From positions 6,014,001-6,078,000 of the forward strand of contig NZ_JAUSUT010000001.1 of the NCBI RefSeq assembly GCF_030814215.1: DNA of 64,000 bases, read 5' to 3'. This DNA is from Amycolatopsis thermophila (GTDB taxonomy: Bacteria; Actinomycetota; Actinomycetes; Mycobacteriales; Pseudonocardiaceae). Made by a program: the position numbers and the translations under genes. The notes beneath the pieces are model-generated. The model made no database searches. It was given only the letters and a program-made list of their open reading frames with translations, and was not told the DNA's origin. This document shows, piece after piece, positions 46,386-55,144 of this stretch (its first letter is position 1; each line of letters begins with the position of its first letter).

Positions 46386-47016
46386 GCGCGAGCTTGTCCA
46401 CGTAGAAGGCCTCGGCGTAGCGGGTGTGCTGCTGCACCCCGCGCAGCCGGGCCAGGCCGAGGAACGCGTCACGGGTGTACCAGTCCCGGCCGTGCTGCGA
46501 GGGGTAGTGCTTGGCCAGCAGGTCGGCCTTCGCCTCGGCGGTCTCGGCGGTGAGCTCCTGGTACACCGCCGGCTGCCCGAGGTCGCCGTCCCACTTGAGG
46601 ATCTCGTAGCCGAGCACGGGCTGGTCGCGGAACACGGTCGGCACGATCTCGGCGAGCAGGCGGTGGTCCTGGTGCCGGTCGTGGCGCTGCGGCGCGAACA
46701 CCAGGTCCGGCGTGACGCGGCCGCGCAGCGCGGTGACCGCGTCCTTGACCGCGTCCCAGTGCGCGGGCATCCGCCCGTCGGGCAGGTCCAGGACGGTCAG
46801 CTCGACGCGCGCCGGGGCGCAGAACTCGTCCAGCGCGGCGCGTTCCTCCGCGGCACGCTCGGTGGAGCCGCCGGACAGGACGAGCGCGTGCACGTCGAGG
46901 CCGGGCCGCCCGGCGCACAGCGTGAGCAGCGCGCCGCCGGCGCCGATGGCGATGTCGTCGCAGTGGGCGCCCAGCAGCGCGACGGAACGGAGTTCGGGGA
47001 AGGAGACAGCCTGCAC
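46324..47016 (-). CDS. PIG-L-family deacetylase
   Basis: A 230-residue zinc-dependent deacetylase-like protein. The AHCDD motif near residue 20 and the paired histidines in RHDRHQDHRL near residue 120 are the metal ligands. Such enzymes remove N-acetyl groups from sugars. In this locus it may deacetylate a saccharide intermediate. The GTG at 47016 is the best start, although its ribosome binding site is weak. The 3' end overlaps the RmlC-like gene. Confidence 0.88.
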   Translation of the reverse strand: MQAVSFPELRSVALLGAHCDDIAIGAGGALLTLCAGRPGLDVHALVLSGGSTERAAEERAALDEFCAPARVELTVLDLPDGRMPAHWDAVKDAVTALRGRVTPDLVFAPQRHDRHQDHRLLAEIVPTVFRDQPVLGYEILKWDGDLGQPAVYQELTAETAEAKADLLAKHYPSQHGRDWYTRDAFLGLARLRGVQQHTRYAEAFYVDKLALTLAASPAAPATTAPTRRAG

Positions 47017-47042
47017 GCCGGGCAAGGGTGCCAGAGGCCGTG

Positions 47043-48566
47043 TCAGTAGGCGCCGCGGCCTCCCGTGACCGCCCGGAACGTCTTCCACAGGATCGCCATG
47101 TCCAGGGCCAGCGACCAGTCCTCGACGTACCGCAGGTCCAGCCGGACGCTCTCCTCCCAGGACAGGTCACTGCGGCCGCTGACCTGCCACAGGCCGGTCA
47201 TGCCGGGCTTGACGAGCAGCTTGCGGCGCGCGGCGCGCTCGTAGTTCTCGGTCTCGGCGGGCAGCGGGGGCCGGGGCCCGACGAGCGACATCGTGCCGCC
47301 CAGGACGTTGAACAGCTGGGGCAGCTCGTCCAGGGAGTAGCGGCGCAGCACGGCGCCCACCCGGGTGATGCGCGGGTCGCGGCGGAGCTTGAACAACGGG
47401 CCGGACCCCTCGTTGTCGCCGAGCAGGCCGCTGCGCATCCGGTCGGCGCCGGTGACCATGGTGCGGAACTTGACCATCGTGAAGGCGCGGCCGTCGCGGC
47501 CCACCCGCAGCTGGCGGTAGAACACCGGGCCGCGGTCGTTGAGCTTGATCAGCGTCGCGATGGCGGCCAGCAGCGGCGCGGCCAGCGCGAGGATCGCGGC
47601 GGCGCCCAGGCGGTCGACGACGTCCTTGACGATGCGGCGGCCGCCGGTGAACGTGGGCGCGGAGACCCGTAGCAGGGGCATGCCCAGTACCCCGGAGACG
47701 TTCAGCCGCGGCCCCGCGATGTCCATCAGGACCGGCGCGACCACGAGTTCCGCCCCGGTGCCCTCGAGGTCCCAGGCCAGCTGCTGCAGGCGCTCGGGTG
47801 TCCAATACGGATCGGAGGTGATCGCGACGACGCGGTAGCCGCCGCGGCGGACCTGCTCGGCGAGCTCGTGCAGGCGCCCCGCCACGGCGATCCCGCCGAT
47901 CTCGCCGCCGGCCCGCTCACCCTGCCCGGTGGCGGTGCACACGGCCGACACCTGCCAGCCGACGTGCGATTCGGCGCGGGTGCGCTCGATGAGGTCCCGC
48001 AGCGTCTGCGGCGACCCCGCGGCGATGACCGAGTGCATGCACTGCCCGGCGCGGCGGGCCCGGTGCAGCACCTGGCGCAGCGCGTACCGCAGCGGGAAGG
48101 CGATCACCGCGACGGCCGGGACCGCGAAGAAGACCCACGGCTGCACGTCGAGGGCGCCGAAGAGCAACCCCGCGAGCGCGACGACCACGGCGGCCATCAG
48201 GAGGCTGCGGCCCAGGCGGCGGAACTCCTCGGTGCCTTCGCCGAGGACGTGCTGGCTCCACGCCCGGTTGATCGGCAGGGAGCACAGGATCGCGAACGCC
48301 GTGCCCGACGCGTGCAGGAAGTAGGGCCGTCCGGTGATGTCCAGGATCAGCAGCGCGCCGGTGACGATGACCAGCATCGTGGCCACCACGTCCGCGAGGA
48401 TCACGTACCCGCGGTACCGGGTCTCCCACGGCTGGACGGCGGCGCGCGGGGTGGCCGTCTCCCCCGGGTCGACGGCGTGCAGCCGCGCGTGACCCGGCAG
48501 GCCTCGCGTCTCGGAACCCCGTCCGGTGTCCGCCACCGGGATGGGCTTCCGCACCGGCTCTTCCAT
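47043..48566 (-). CDS. polyprenyl-phosphate sugar-1-phosphate transferase
   Basis: A 507-residue initiating transferase of the WbaP/CpsE type. Four membrane helices (residues about 55-165) precede a Rossmann-like domain (about 185-290) and the conserved C-terminal catalytic domain: KFRTMVTGADRM, VGPRPPLPAETENY and KPGMTGLWQVSGRSDLSWEE. It loads the first sugar on undecaprenyl phosphate. ATG start at 48566 with GGGAGGTCGG upstream. First gene of the leftward locus. Confidence 0.94.
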   Translation of the reverse strand: MEEPVRKPIPVADTGRGSETRGLPGHARLHAVDPGETATPRAAVQPWETRYRGYVILADVVATMLVIVTGALLILDITGRPYFLHASGTAFAILCSLPINRAWSQHVLGEGTEEFRRLGRSLLMAAVVVALAGLLFGALDVQPWVFFAVPAVAVIAFPLRYALRQVLHRARRAGQCMHSVIAAGSPQTLRDLIERTRAESHVGWQVSAVCTATGQGERAGGEIGGIAVAGRLHELAEQVRRGGYRVVAITSDPYWTPERLQQLAWDLEGTGAELVVAPVLMDIAGPRLNVSGVLGMPLLRVSAPTFTGGRRIVKDVVDRLGAAAILALAAPLLAAIATLIKLNDRGPVFYRQLRVGRDGRAFTMVKFRTMVTGADRMRSGLLGDNEGSGPLFKLRRDPRITRVGAVLRRYSLDELPQLFNVLGGTMSLVGPRPPLPAETENYERAARRKLLVKPGMTGLWQVSGRSDLSWEESVRLDLRYVEDWSLALDMAILWKTFRAVTGGRGAY

Positions 48567-49263
48567 CCGACCTCCCGCGACGTCCGGCTGGTACCGGCGC
48601 GTCCCGAACCACGCCGACGATTACGTCGAGTAACCGTGCTCTCCGCTCCGCCACACCCGAAAGGGGCGGCATCTGCCCTGGAATCGGTGACGTTCAGGGC
48701 GGTGTTACAGGCCACTTCAGGGAAATTCGGGGGAAAATCAGCCGCTTCGCGGCCTCGATCGGGCGACGGCGAGGCCACGGAGAGCGCTCGTTGCTCAGCC
48801 GCACACCACTACTGCTGGTAGCCGGTTATTTGACCACCTCCGCCGGTGTTTCATCCACTGGAACACAGAAGCTGAAATTGCCCCCGTTTGGGCATTGTCC
48901 GGGGTTGACGCGGAGGCGGACATCGCTCCCGCCGCGCGGCGTTTCCGCACCGCAGCGGCAGCCCGCCCGCAGCGCCACAGCCGTTGACGCCCGGCCCGGC
49001 CGGCCCGGACAGGGGAACCCCCGGCGCACGTCACGATCCCGCCCTCCCTCGTGCACCGGGGTTCCCTGCCCGGGCATCAAGCAGCCAACCCACACCCGCG
49101 GGGCCGCGACAGCACGCAACCAACACGCGCCGGCTCACACCGGAGGGGAGGGCCTGGTGCTCGCCTTCACCGCCGCCCCCACGTCCCGGTGCGGGAACCG
49201 CTCGATGATGCCGGTGCAGATGGCCGAGGTGCCGGACGACACTCGCACCGCGCGCCGGCACGG
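48567..49263. other. 697-base spacer upstream of the polysaccharide locus
   Basis: No supported gene. The right part reads into the 3' end of a TetR gene. The left part should hold the locus promoter, but no convincing -35/-10 pair was fixed. A short minus-strand frame ending in a Pro/Asn-rich tail is probably chance. Confidence 0.5.
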
Positions 49264-49884
49264 TCAGGGCTCGATTCCCGCGGCCCGGAGCCAGACCACC
49301 CGGCAGGTCTCGGCGGCCTGGTCGAGCGCCTCGGGAGAAATCGCCGACGCGTGGTAGAACGTCCGCTCGATCATCCAGCACACCGCGCGCGCGAGAGCCG
49401 GTGCGCCGTCGGGCCCGTCGTGGGAGGCGACGCCGGCGCGCACCAGGATCGCCGTGATGGCTTCGATGAAGATCTCCGCCGTCTCCGTCCACAACGCTCC
49501 GATCTCCGGGATCGTGGACGCCTGGTCGATGGTGACGCGCATGATCAGGCCGTGCTCACGCCAGTGGTCGCGGGTGCGCCGCAGGGCCGTCGCGATCGCG
49601 TCCCGGGGTGCCGCGGGATCATCAGCCGCGGCGCGAGATTTCTCGCGCAGCGCCTCGACGGTCTTGGCGAAGAGGGCGACCAGCGCCTCCTGTTTGGAGC
49701 TGAAGTAGAAGTACATCGACGCGCGGGAGAGCCCGGCGCGTTCGGCGATGTCGTTGGTCGTGAGCGCATCGAAGCTCTTGACCGCCAAGAGGTCGCCGAG
49801 GACTTCGAGGATCTTCTGTTCGCGCAGGTCGCCCTTGGACGGCGCACCGGATCGCCGTCGCCCCGCCTTGACCGGATCAGGCAT
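49264..49884 (-). CDS. TetR-family regulator
   Basis: A 206-residue regulator. The helix-turn-helix is DALTTNDIAERAGLSRASMYFYF (residues about 39-61), preceded by a basic N-terminus. The C-terminal ligand region includes LMRVTIDQASTIPEIGALW. Start at ATG 49884, in preference to a longer frame that begins in non-coding sequence. It likely controls the adjacent SDR gene, where a palindrome sits in the promoter. Confidence 0.87.
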   Translation of the reverse strand: MPDPVKAGRRRSGAPSKGDLREQKILEVLGDLLAVKSFDALTTNDIAERAGLSRASMYFYFSSKQEALVALFAKTVEALREKSRAAADDPAAPRDAIATALRRTRDHWREHGLIMRVTIDQASTIPEIGALWTETAEIFIEAITAILVRAGVASHDGPDGAPALARAVCWMIERTFYHASAISPEALDQAAETCRVVWLRAAGIEP

Positions 49885-49980
49885 CGCCTGCCCACCTCCC
49901 CTTTCGCCGGCACCACGATCGTCCGCGCACACGATGGCACGGCCCGGCTGCCGGAGGTCCGGCAGCCGGGCCACCGGCGC

Positions 49981-50838
49981 TCAGTTCGCCGCGATCTGGT
50001 GCCCGTCCGGGAAATCCGTGGACCGCGACAGCTCTTCCCACGCTTCGATGTCCGCGGCCACCGCGGCCCGGCCGCTCGCCACGAGCCGCAACGCGTCCGA
50101 ACCGAGCACGAGGTGCACCGGCGGCGACTCCGCCTCGATCACCTCGAGCACGGCCTCGGCGGCCTTGGCCGGATTGCCCAGCTGGTTGCCGCTGGCGGCC
50201 CGCCGGGCCGCGCGGATCGGCTCGAAGAGCTCGTCGTAGTCCGGGATCGACCGGTCACTGCGGACCATCGAGCGGCCCGCCCAGTCCGTCCGGAACGAAC
50301 CGGGCTCGATGATGGTCACCCGCACCCCGAAACCCGCGACCTCCTTGGCCAGGGTTTCGAGCATGCCCACCACCGCGTATTTGCTGCCGCAGTAGTACGC
50401 CAGCCCGGGCACGGTCATCAACCCGCCCATCGAACTCACGGCGAAGATGTGTCCCGAGCGCCGCTTCCGCATCCCCGGCAGGACCGCGTGGACGGTGGCC
50501 GCCACGCCGAAAACGTTGACGTCGAACTGCGCGCGCAGCTCGGCCATCGACGACTCCTCGAACACGCCCTCGTGCCCGTAACCGGCGTTCGCGATCAGCA
50601 CGTCGACCGGGCCCACGCTGCGCTCGACCTCGCCGACCACGTCGAACACCGCCTCGTCGTCGGTCACGTCGAGCAGCCGGGCGTGGGCCCGTCCAGGCGC
50701 GAGCGCCTCGAACTTCGCCAGGTCCTCGGACTTGCGCACAGTGCCGACGACAGTGTGGCCGGCCGCCAGCGCACCCTGAGCGAAGGCGCGGCCGAGGCCG
50801 CTGCTCGCGCCCGTGATCAGAAACGTTCGCTTCGTCAT
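49981..50838 (-). CDS. short-chain dehydrogenase/reductase
   Basis: A 285-residue SDR. TGASSGLGRAFAQGAL is the cofactor loop, DVLIANAGYGHEG the NAG motif, and GLAYYCGSKYAVVGML holds the YxxxK pair. An oxidoreductase on an unknown substrate is likely. The ATG at 50838 is preceded by a TATAGA box and a palindrome. It lies upstream of the TetR gene on the same strand. Confidence 0.9.
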   Translation of the reverse strand: MTKRTFLITGASSGLGRAFAQGALAAGHTVVGTVRKSEDLAKFEALAPGRAHARLLDVTDDEAVFDVVGEVERSVGPVDVLIANAGYGHEGVFEESSMAELRAQFDVNVFGVAATVHAVLPGMRKRRSGHIFAVSSMGGLMTVPGLAYYCGSKYAVVGMLETLAKEVAGFGVRVTIIEPGSFRTDWAGRSMVRSDRSIPDYDELFEPIRAARRAASGNQLGNPAKAAEAVLEVIEAESPPVHLVLGSDALRLVASGRAAVAADIEAWEELSRSTDFPDGHQIAAN

Positions 50839-50868
50839 GGCACCGACTCTACACTTCGTCTATAAAAA

Positions 50869-50883
50869 TCGACACTGTGTCGA
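50869..50883. promoter_or_regulatory. palindromic operator upstream of the SDR gene
   Basis: TCGACACTGTGTCGA has perfect seven-base arms around a central T. Reading leftward it is just upstream of TATAGA, the likely -10, so a repressor bound here would block the SDR promoter. The adjacent TetR is the obvious candidate. Confidence 0.7.
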
Positions 50884-51574
50884 CCAACTCGGGTGCACTG
50901 CTGCCCCACGCCGTGTCAGCCACCTCGGCGACGAGACGAGATCACCCGGCCGGCACAGGACGCCTACACGGGCTACGTATCGGTTGCGGGCCATTCTGGC
51001 CGGTCTAGAGCACCGCAGGTCCGAGTTGGGCGATCTTGGCCGAGTCCCACCCGGTCTTGTGGGCTTGTTCCGGGTATCAACCCACTACCACCGGAATCTG
51101 GTTTCCCCGCACGGCCAAGCTGCGGTGAGGAACACGCGCTAGCACGGAGCCATGACGGGACACCAACGCAGCCCTCCGGTGACTCCGCGCCGGCGGTCAT
51201 CTCGAGCACGACGCAACAGTGACTTACACGGAAACCGTGACAAACCGCGAGTGTTGCACGGTCACTGCCGTAGCTCGCCCCGTTGGCCATCGGGTGCCGC
51301 ATCGAAGACGCCGAGGCGTACGCGGCTGACATGACCACGGATCGGCGGCGAGGCATCTGGGGCGACCCCACGGCCGGCAGGACCACCCTGACGGCGTGGG
51401 TCGCGCCAGCTTCCCGGATGGTTGATGACGATCTGCCTGAGCGGGCGAAGGAGGAGGACGCGCGTCATGGCTGCACGTGGCGATGGCCCGGGCTGACTCG
51501 CCAGGGCGATCAGCCCCGGACGAGATGACGGCCCAGGCCGGAATCTCGCGCTCAGCGAGTAGGTGAATCGATTG
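50884..51574. other. 690-base region with an integrase remnant
   Basis: No intact gene. The stretch includes several stop-interrupted frames and the integrase-like fragment annotated at 51283. Base composition is less GC-rich than the flanks, which fits acquired DNA. Confidence 0.5.
51283..51528 (+). pseudogene. site-specific integrase N-terminal remnant
   Basis: A short frame encodes AEAYAADMTTDRRRGIW followed by GDPTAGRTTLTAWVA. This resembles the N-terminal arm-binding segment of actinobacterial tyrosine integrases (the G-x-DPxAGRxTL pattern). No catalytic Arg/His/Tyr domain follows; the frame drifts into unrelated sequence. It is a fragment, and the resemblance rests on a short stretch. 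Confidence 0.4.
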
Positions 51575-52168
51575 CTACACCGGATTGTGGTCGCTGGGAA
51601 CGCGCAGGCCGGCGAGGGTGACGGCGACGAGCCGGTCGACTGCAGCTTGGGCTGGCAGGCTGCCGGCGGCGTTGAGCGCGTGCAGGCAGTAGGCGGCGAG
51701 TTCGCCTGCCGGTGTGTCAGCGCGGAGGTCGCCGGCCTGGGCTGCGTCGGCGATCAGGCTGGAGACGAGGTCGTGGAGTTGCTGCTGCGCGTCGGCGAGG
51801 TGTTCGTCGCGGTGGAGGAACCGTCCGATCTCGGTGTTGTGGTGGCTACGTGTTTGGTGGGCGATGCGCGCGTACGCCTGCAACACGGCCTCCAACCGCT
51901 GCCCGGGGTCGTTCACAGTGTCCCGGGCCTCGGTCAGCTGCGTCAGGTGCGTGGTGATCTGGCGGTGGTGCCAGGCATGCAGGATGGCGTCGACGTCGGG
52001 GAAGTACTTGTAGAGCGTGGCGCGGCCGATGCCGGCCTTCTCGGCTATTTGCGCCATCGTCACTGACCGCAGTCCGTGCTCGAACACCAGCGCCGCCGTG
52101 GCGTCGAGGATTGCGTCGCGCACCTGGTGGCGGTGCGCCTCGATCGTCTCGTTCCACAGCTTCGGCAC
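51575..52168 (-). CDS. TetR-family regulator
   Basis: A 197-residue regulator. The helix-turn-helix is SVTMAQIAEKAGIGRATLYKYF (residues about 35-56). The C-terminal half is helical and His/Gln-rich (HRDEHLADAQQQLHDLV). Start is GTG 52168. It is divergent from the methyltransferase gene and likely binds the palindrome in that promoter. Confidence 0.87.
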   Translation of the reverse strand: MPKLWNETIEAHRHQVRDAILDATAALVFEHGLRSVTMAQIAEKAGIGRATLYKYFPDVDAILHAWHHRQITTHLTQLTEARDTVNDPGQRLEAVLQAYARIAHQTRSHHNTEIGRFLHRDEHLADAQQQLHDLVSSLIADAAQAGDLRADTPAGELAAYCLHALNAAGSLPAQAAVDRLVAVTLAGLRVPSDHNPV

Positions 52169-52209
52169 GCGCCAACTATACGCAACGCCGTCACTGCAGA
52201 CATCAAGAA

Positions 52210-52239
52210 TTGACTATAGACACCATGTCTCGATAAATT
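52210..52239 (+). promoter_or_regulatory. promoter with an embedded operator, TetR/methyltransferase spacer
   Basis: TTGACT (52210-52215) and TAAATT (52234-52239) are 18 bases apart, a good sigma-A-type promoter reading right. AGACA-CCA-TGTCT (52218-52230) lies between the two boxes. A repressor bound there would block polymerase, as expected for the divergent TetR. Confidence 0.65.
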
Positions 52240-52292
52240 CGAGTAGCCACCATCCAGCCGCCGCCGCGGCGGCACGAGCCGAGGACACGCTG

Positions 52293-52910
52293 ATGACGCG
52301 ACCTTCCCGCCCGTATCCGGGAACGCACAGGCCAGCCGGACCGGACGATCTGTACGCCAGTCCGCCGCCGTGGGACATCGGCCGGCCACAACTCGCGTTC
52401 CAGGCGCTCGCCGAGGACGGTGCGCTGTCGGGCCGGGTGCTGGACGTTGGCTGCGGGACCGGCGAGCACACGCTCATGGCCGCTGCGCTCGGCCTGGACG
52501 TCACCGGCGTCGACCTGGCGAGCAATGCCCTGGACAAGGCCGGGCACAAGGCGCGTGACCGGGGACTGACGGTGCGGTTCCTGCGCCACGACGCCCGCCG
52601 GCTCGGCGAGCTGGGCGAGGTGTTCGACACTGCCCTCGACTGCGGGTTGTTCCACATCTTCGCCGACGCCGACCGTACCGCCTATGTGGACAGCCTCCGG
52701 TCCGTGCTGGCTTCGGGCGGCCGGTACTTCATGCTCGGCTTCAGCGACCAGCAGCCCGGCGACTGGGGACCGCACCGGCTGACCCGCTCGGACATCACCA
52801 CCGCGTTCACCGGCGGATGGCGAATCGACATCTTGGAACCGGCCACGATCGAGATCACCACCGACCCACAGGGCGTTCGCGCCTGGTTCGCGGCCGTTAC
52901 CCGACTCTGA
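52293..52910 (+). CDS. class I SAM-dependent methyltransferase
   Basis: A 205-residue methyltransferase. Motif I is VLDVGCGTGEHTLMAAALG (near residue 50), followed by VTGVDLASNALDKA and the post-motif FDTALDCGLFHIFAD. The substrate is unknown. ATG at 52293 with GAGGACA upstream. It is the first gene after the TetR-controlled promoter, followed closely by the DUF2218 gene. Confidence 0.88.
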   Translation: MTRPSRPYPGTHRPAGPDDLYASPPPWDIGRPQLAFQALAEDGALSGRVLDVGCGTGEHTLMAAALGLDVTGVDLASNALDKAGHKARDRGLTVRFLRHDARRLGELGEVFDTALDCGLFHIFADADRTAYVDSLRSVLASGGRYFMLGFSDQQPGDWGPHRLTRSDITTAFTGGWRIDILEPATIEITTDPQGVRAWFAAVTRL

Positions 52911-52947
52911 CCATCCACCGGACTTCACCGGCCCCAGGAGGGCTTCC

Positions 52948-53622
52948 ATGCCGACCGCCGACGCGACGATCTCGACCAACCGGGCCAGCCGCTACCTCAC
53001 CCAGCTCTGCCGGCATCTCAACCAAATGAGCCGGATGCGACACCGCCCGGCCGCGAGCCACAGCGGTCAGGCGCCGCCCGCAGTGGACAACGTGGACTGG
53101 TCCGACACCGCAGGCACCATCCGCTTCTCGACCGGCACCTGCACGCTGCAGGCGACGCCCGACACGCTGACGCTGCGCGTCGACGCCGACGACGAGGACG
53201 CCCTGAACCGGCTGCAGCAGAGTATTGCCCGCCGGCTGGAGACGATCGGCAGGCGCGACCGCCTGACCGTCCACTGGGGACAGCCGGATTCGACATCCGG
53301 CCGTCCGGCCGAGGAGGCCGCCGCCGCAGCAATCCCAGGGCGACGTCGCCGGCTCGGCAGCACGCTCGTCCTCCTCGGACTCGTTGTGTTGGCAGTCGTC
53401 GTCCATCTCGGGTTGCTGGGTGGCGCGCTGGCGGCTTCACCGTGGGCAAGTTGGGGGACCACCATCGTGGTGGCGATCATCCTGGTGAAAGTCATCGCAG
53501 TTGGCGTACACGTGATCCTGGGACGAATGGCGTTTCGTCATCGCGGGACCTTCCTACGCCGTCGACATGGCCGCGTCGGGGTGCCCGCAGCGACGGCAGA
53601 CCGCCACGAGCACCCGTCCTGA
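52948..53622 (+). CDS. DUF2218 protein with C-terminal membrane helices
   Basis: A 224-residue protein. The first 100 residues match the DUF2218 pattern: an opening ISTNRASRYLTQLCRHLNQM, then IRFSTGTCTLQATPDTLTL and ALNRLQQSIARRLETIGRR. A linker leads to two membrane helices (STLVLLGLVVLAVVVHLGLL and TIVVAIILVKVIAVGVHVIL). DUF2218 proteins are normally short, so the membrane extension is unusual. ATG 52948 follows AGGAGGGC. Probably co-transcribed with the methyltransferase. Confidence 0.82.
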   Translation: MPTADATISTNRASRYLTQLCRHLNQMSRMRHRPAASHSGQAPPAVDNVDWSDTAGTIRFSTGTCTLQATPDTLTLRVDADDEDALNRLQQSIARRLETIGRRDRLTVHWGQPDSTSGRPAEEAAAAAIPGRRRRLGSTLVLLGLVVLAVVVHLGLLGGALAASPWASWGTTIVVAIILVKVIAVGVHVILGRMAFRHRGTFLRRRHGRVGVPAATADRHEHPS

Positions 53623-53695
53623 CCAGACGGCGGGCTGGGGATCCTGCCGCGGCGAGATCCCCAGTCCGATTACGCAGCCGTGTGCTCGCGGCCGG

Positions 53696-53863
53696 TGGGC
53701 GGATCGTGTTGCACTGTCCGGCCTCGCCCACGCCGCCTGCGAAGCCGGCGCCATCCGCCGCGAACAGGCCGACACCTGGATCGCCGAACATACGTGCCGT
53801 GCGCAGGCGGACCGTCTGTTCGCCGCCCTGCCGCGGGTTCTCGCCGCGGCCGCGCGTTCCGGA
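53696..53863 (+). pseudogene. methyltransferase C-terminal remnant
   Basis: The frame contains WADRVALSGLAHAACEAG and IRREQADTWIAEHTCRAQ, then [15 protein letters not shown]. It resembles the C-terminal helix region of class I methyltransferases, but there is no N-terminal domain or start codon. It is a fragment in a zone of decayed genes. Confidence 0.4.
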
Positions 53864-53905
53864 CGCCCACACTCAGGTGATCACCGTGACGGCCAAGGCG
53901 ACCCA

Positions 53906-54149
53906 TCACACCGTCGTCCCGGTGAACACGGCCGCGGCAAGCAGACGGAACGCTCGTGTTCGGACGAGGTGCGGTCGCAGCGCCAGCGGCAGGAAACCCA
54001 GCGGCTGTGCGACCGCACCGAACGCGATCAGCAGCGCGATCCACCCGGCCAGGGGCGGCACGGCGGCGCCGACCGCCCCCCTGCGCCACCCAGCCCGATA
54101 GCACCGCGATGGCCAGTTCGGCGACGCGCACGACCACGAGCAGCGGCAC
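53906..54149 (-). pseudogene. frameshifted membrane-protein fragment
   Basis: Read leftward from 54149, the first part encodes a helix LLVVVRVAELAIAVLSGWVA. Continuation is in the next frame: AVPPLAGWIALLIAFGAVA and LVRTRAFRLLAAAVFTG. The break falls at a run of six C residues (54076-54081), so a one-base slip explains it. The family is unknown. Confidence 0.5.
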
Positions 54150-54162
54150 GACGACCTCCGGG

Positions 54163-54484
54163 TCACAGTTCGAGGATCAGGTCGGCGACCCGGCGCGGAT
54201 CGTCGGACATCGGAACGTGGCCGCTGCCGGAAAGCCGGACGTGCCGTGCGCTCGGCACCCGCGCGGGCCGCCCGGCCTGACCGCCGATCAGCAGCCGGTC
54301 CTTCGCACCCCAGGCGATCATGACCGGCACATCCGCAGCGGTTTCGCCAAGTACAGGCCCAGCACCGCAGCGCGCACCGCAGGTATCCGCGGCAGCGAAG
54401 GCAACACGGGCCGCAGCAGCCGGGCCAGGGCGCGCGAGCCGCGGAGCACCGCGACCACGTAACCGACCTCGGGGCGCCGCCATG
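54163..54484 (-). pseudogene. alpha/beta-hydrolase fragment with internal deletion
   Basis: The C-terminal half encodes VPVMIAWGAKDRLLIGG and HVRLSGSGHVPMSDDPRRVA, holding the typical acid and histidine of an alpha/beta hydrolase. Upstream, in another frame, lies cap-domain-like sequence (VGYVVAVLRGSRALARLLRP and AVLGLYLAKPLRM). The two parts join near 54340 with a frame change and missing residues. The nucleophile region is absent, so the gene is broken. Confidence 0.6.
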
Positions 54485-54545
54485 CCGGCGGTGCAGGAAC
54501 CCCTCGCGGTCGGCGGACCGCGAACGGACAGCGGCCGGCCGCTCG

Positions 54546-55124
54546 TCATGTCCGGGTCAGGCTCGACAGCAGCGTGGCGGTGAGCACCTCCGGGACGTCG
54601 GCGGCGGCGAGCTGTCCTTCCTCGACCTCGTCGGCGGCGGCGTGGATGAGCGCGTAGCAGGTGGTGACCAGCCACCGGCGCGGGAGATCACCGCGGAACG
54701 CGCCGTCGGCCTGCCCCCGGGCGATCAGGCGGTCGACGTGCTGGAACGCCCGGTCGTGCTGCCGGCGCAGGCCCTCCGGGCCCAGCACGGTCACGGCGAC
54801 CGAGTGGAGCCTGCGATGGCGGTCCAGAACCGACCAGGACGTGCGCACCAGCCGCGCGAGCGCATCCGGCGGTGACGCCTCCTCCAGGCGCAAGCCGGTC
54901 AGCGCCTCGTCGGTCTCGGTCATGGCCCGCTCGATGACCGCCTCGAGCAGGACCTCCCGGCTCGGGAAGTGGCTGTAGAGGGTGACCCTGCCGATGCCCG
55001 CGGCCTGCGCGATCTCGATCATCGAGGGGTTGAGACCCCGGCTGAACAGGTCGCGGGCGGCGGCGAGGATTCCTTCGATGTTGCGTTCGGCGTCGGCTCT
55101 CCGGCGCGGTGGGGTAGCGGCCAC
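54546..55124 (-). CDS. TetR-family regulator (exporter repressor)
   Basis: A 192-residue regulator. The helix-turn-helix is PSMIEIAQAAGIGRVTLYSHF (residues about 36-56). It starts at GTG 55124, about 20 bases after the MFS stop, so both genes probably form one message. Such pairs usually autoregulate through an operator before the exporter, and a suitable palindrome is present at 56593-56616. Confidence 0.88.
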   Translation of the reverse strand: MAATPPRRRADAERNIEGILAAARDLFSRGLNPSMIEIAQAAGIGRVTLYSHFPSREVLLEAVIERAMTETDEALTGLRLEEASPPDALARLVRTSWSVLDRHRRLHSVAVTVLGPEGLRRQHDRAFQHVDRLIARGQADGAFRGDLPRRWLVTTCYALIHAAADEVEEGQLAAADVPEVLTATLLSSLTRT

Positions 55125-55144
55125 GGCGGCCAGGGTACGGCGGG

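Noticed and set aside
48826-49119. Minus-strand frame of 98 codons upstream of the polysaccharide locus
   Set aside because: Most of the product is compositionally biased; the Cys-containing tail has no family I recognise and no start site is convincing.
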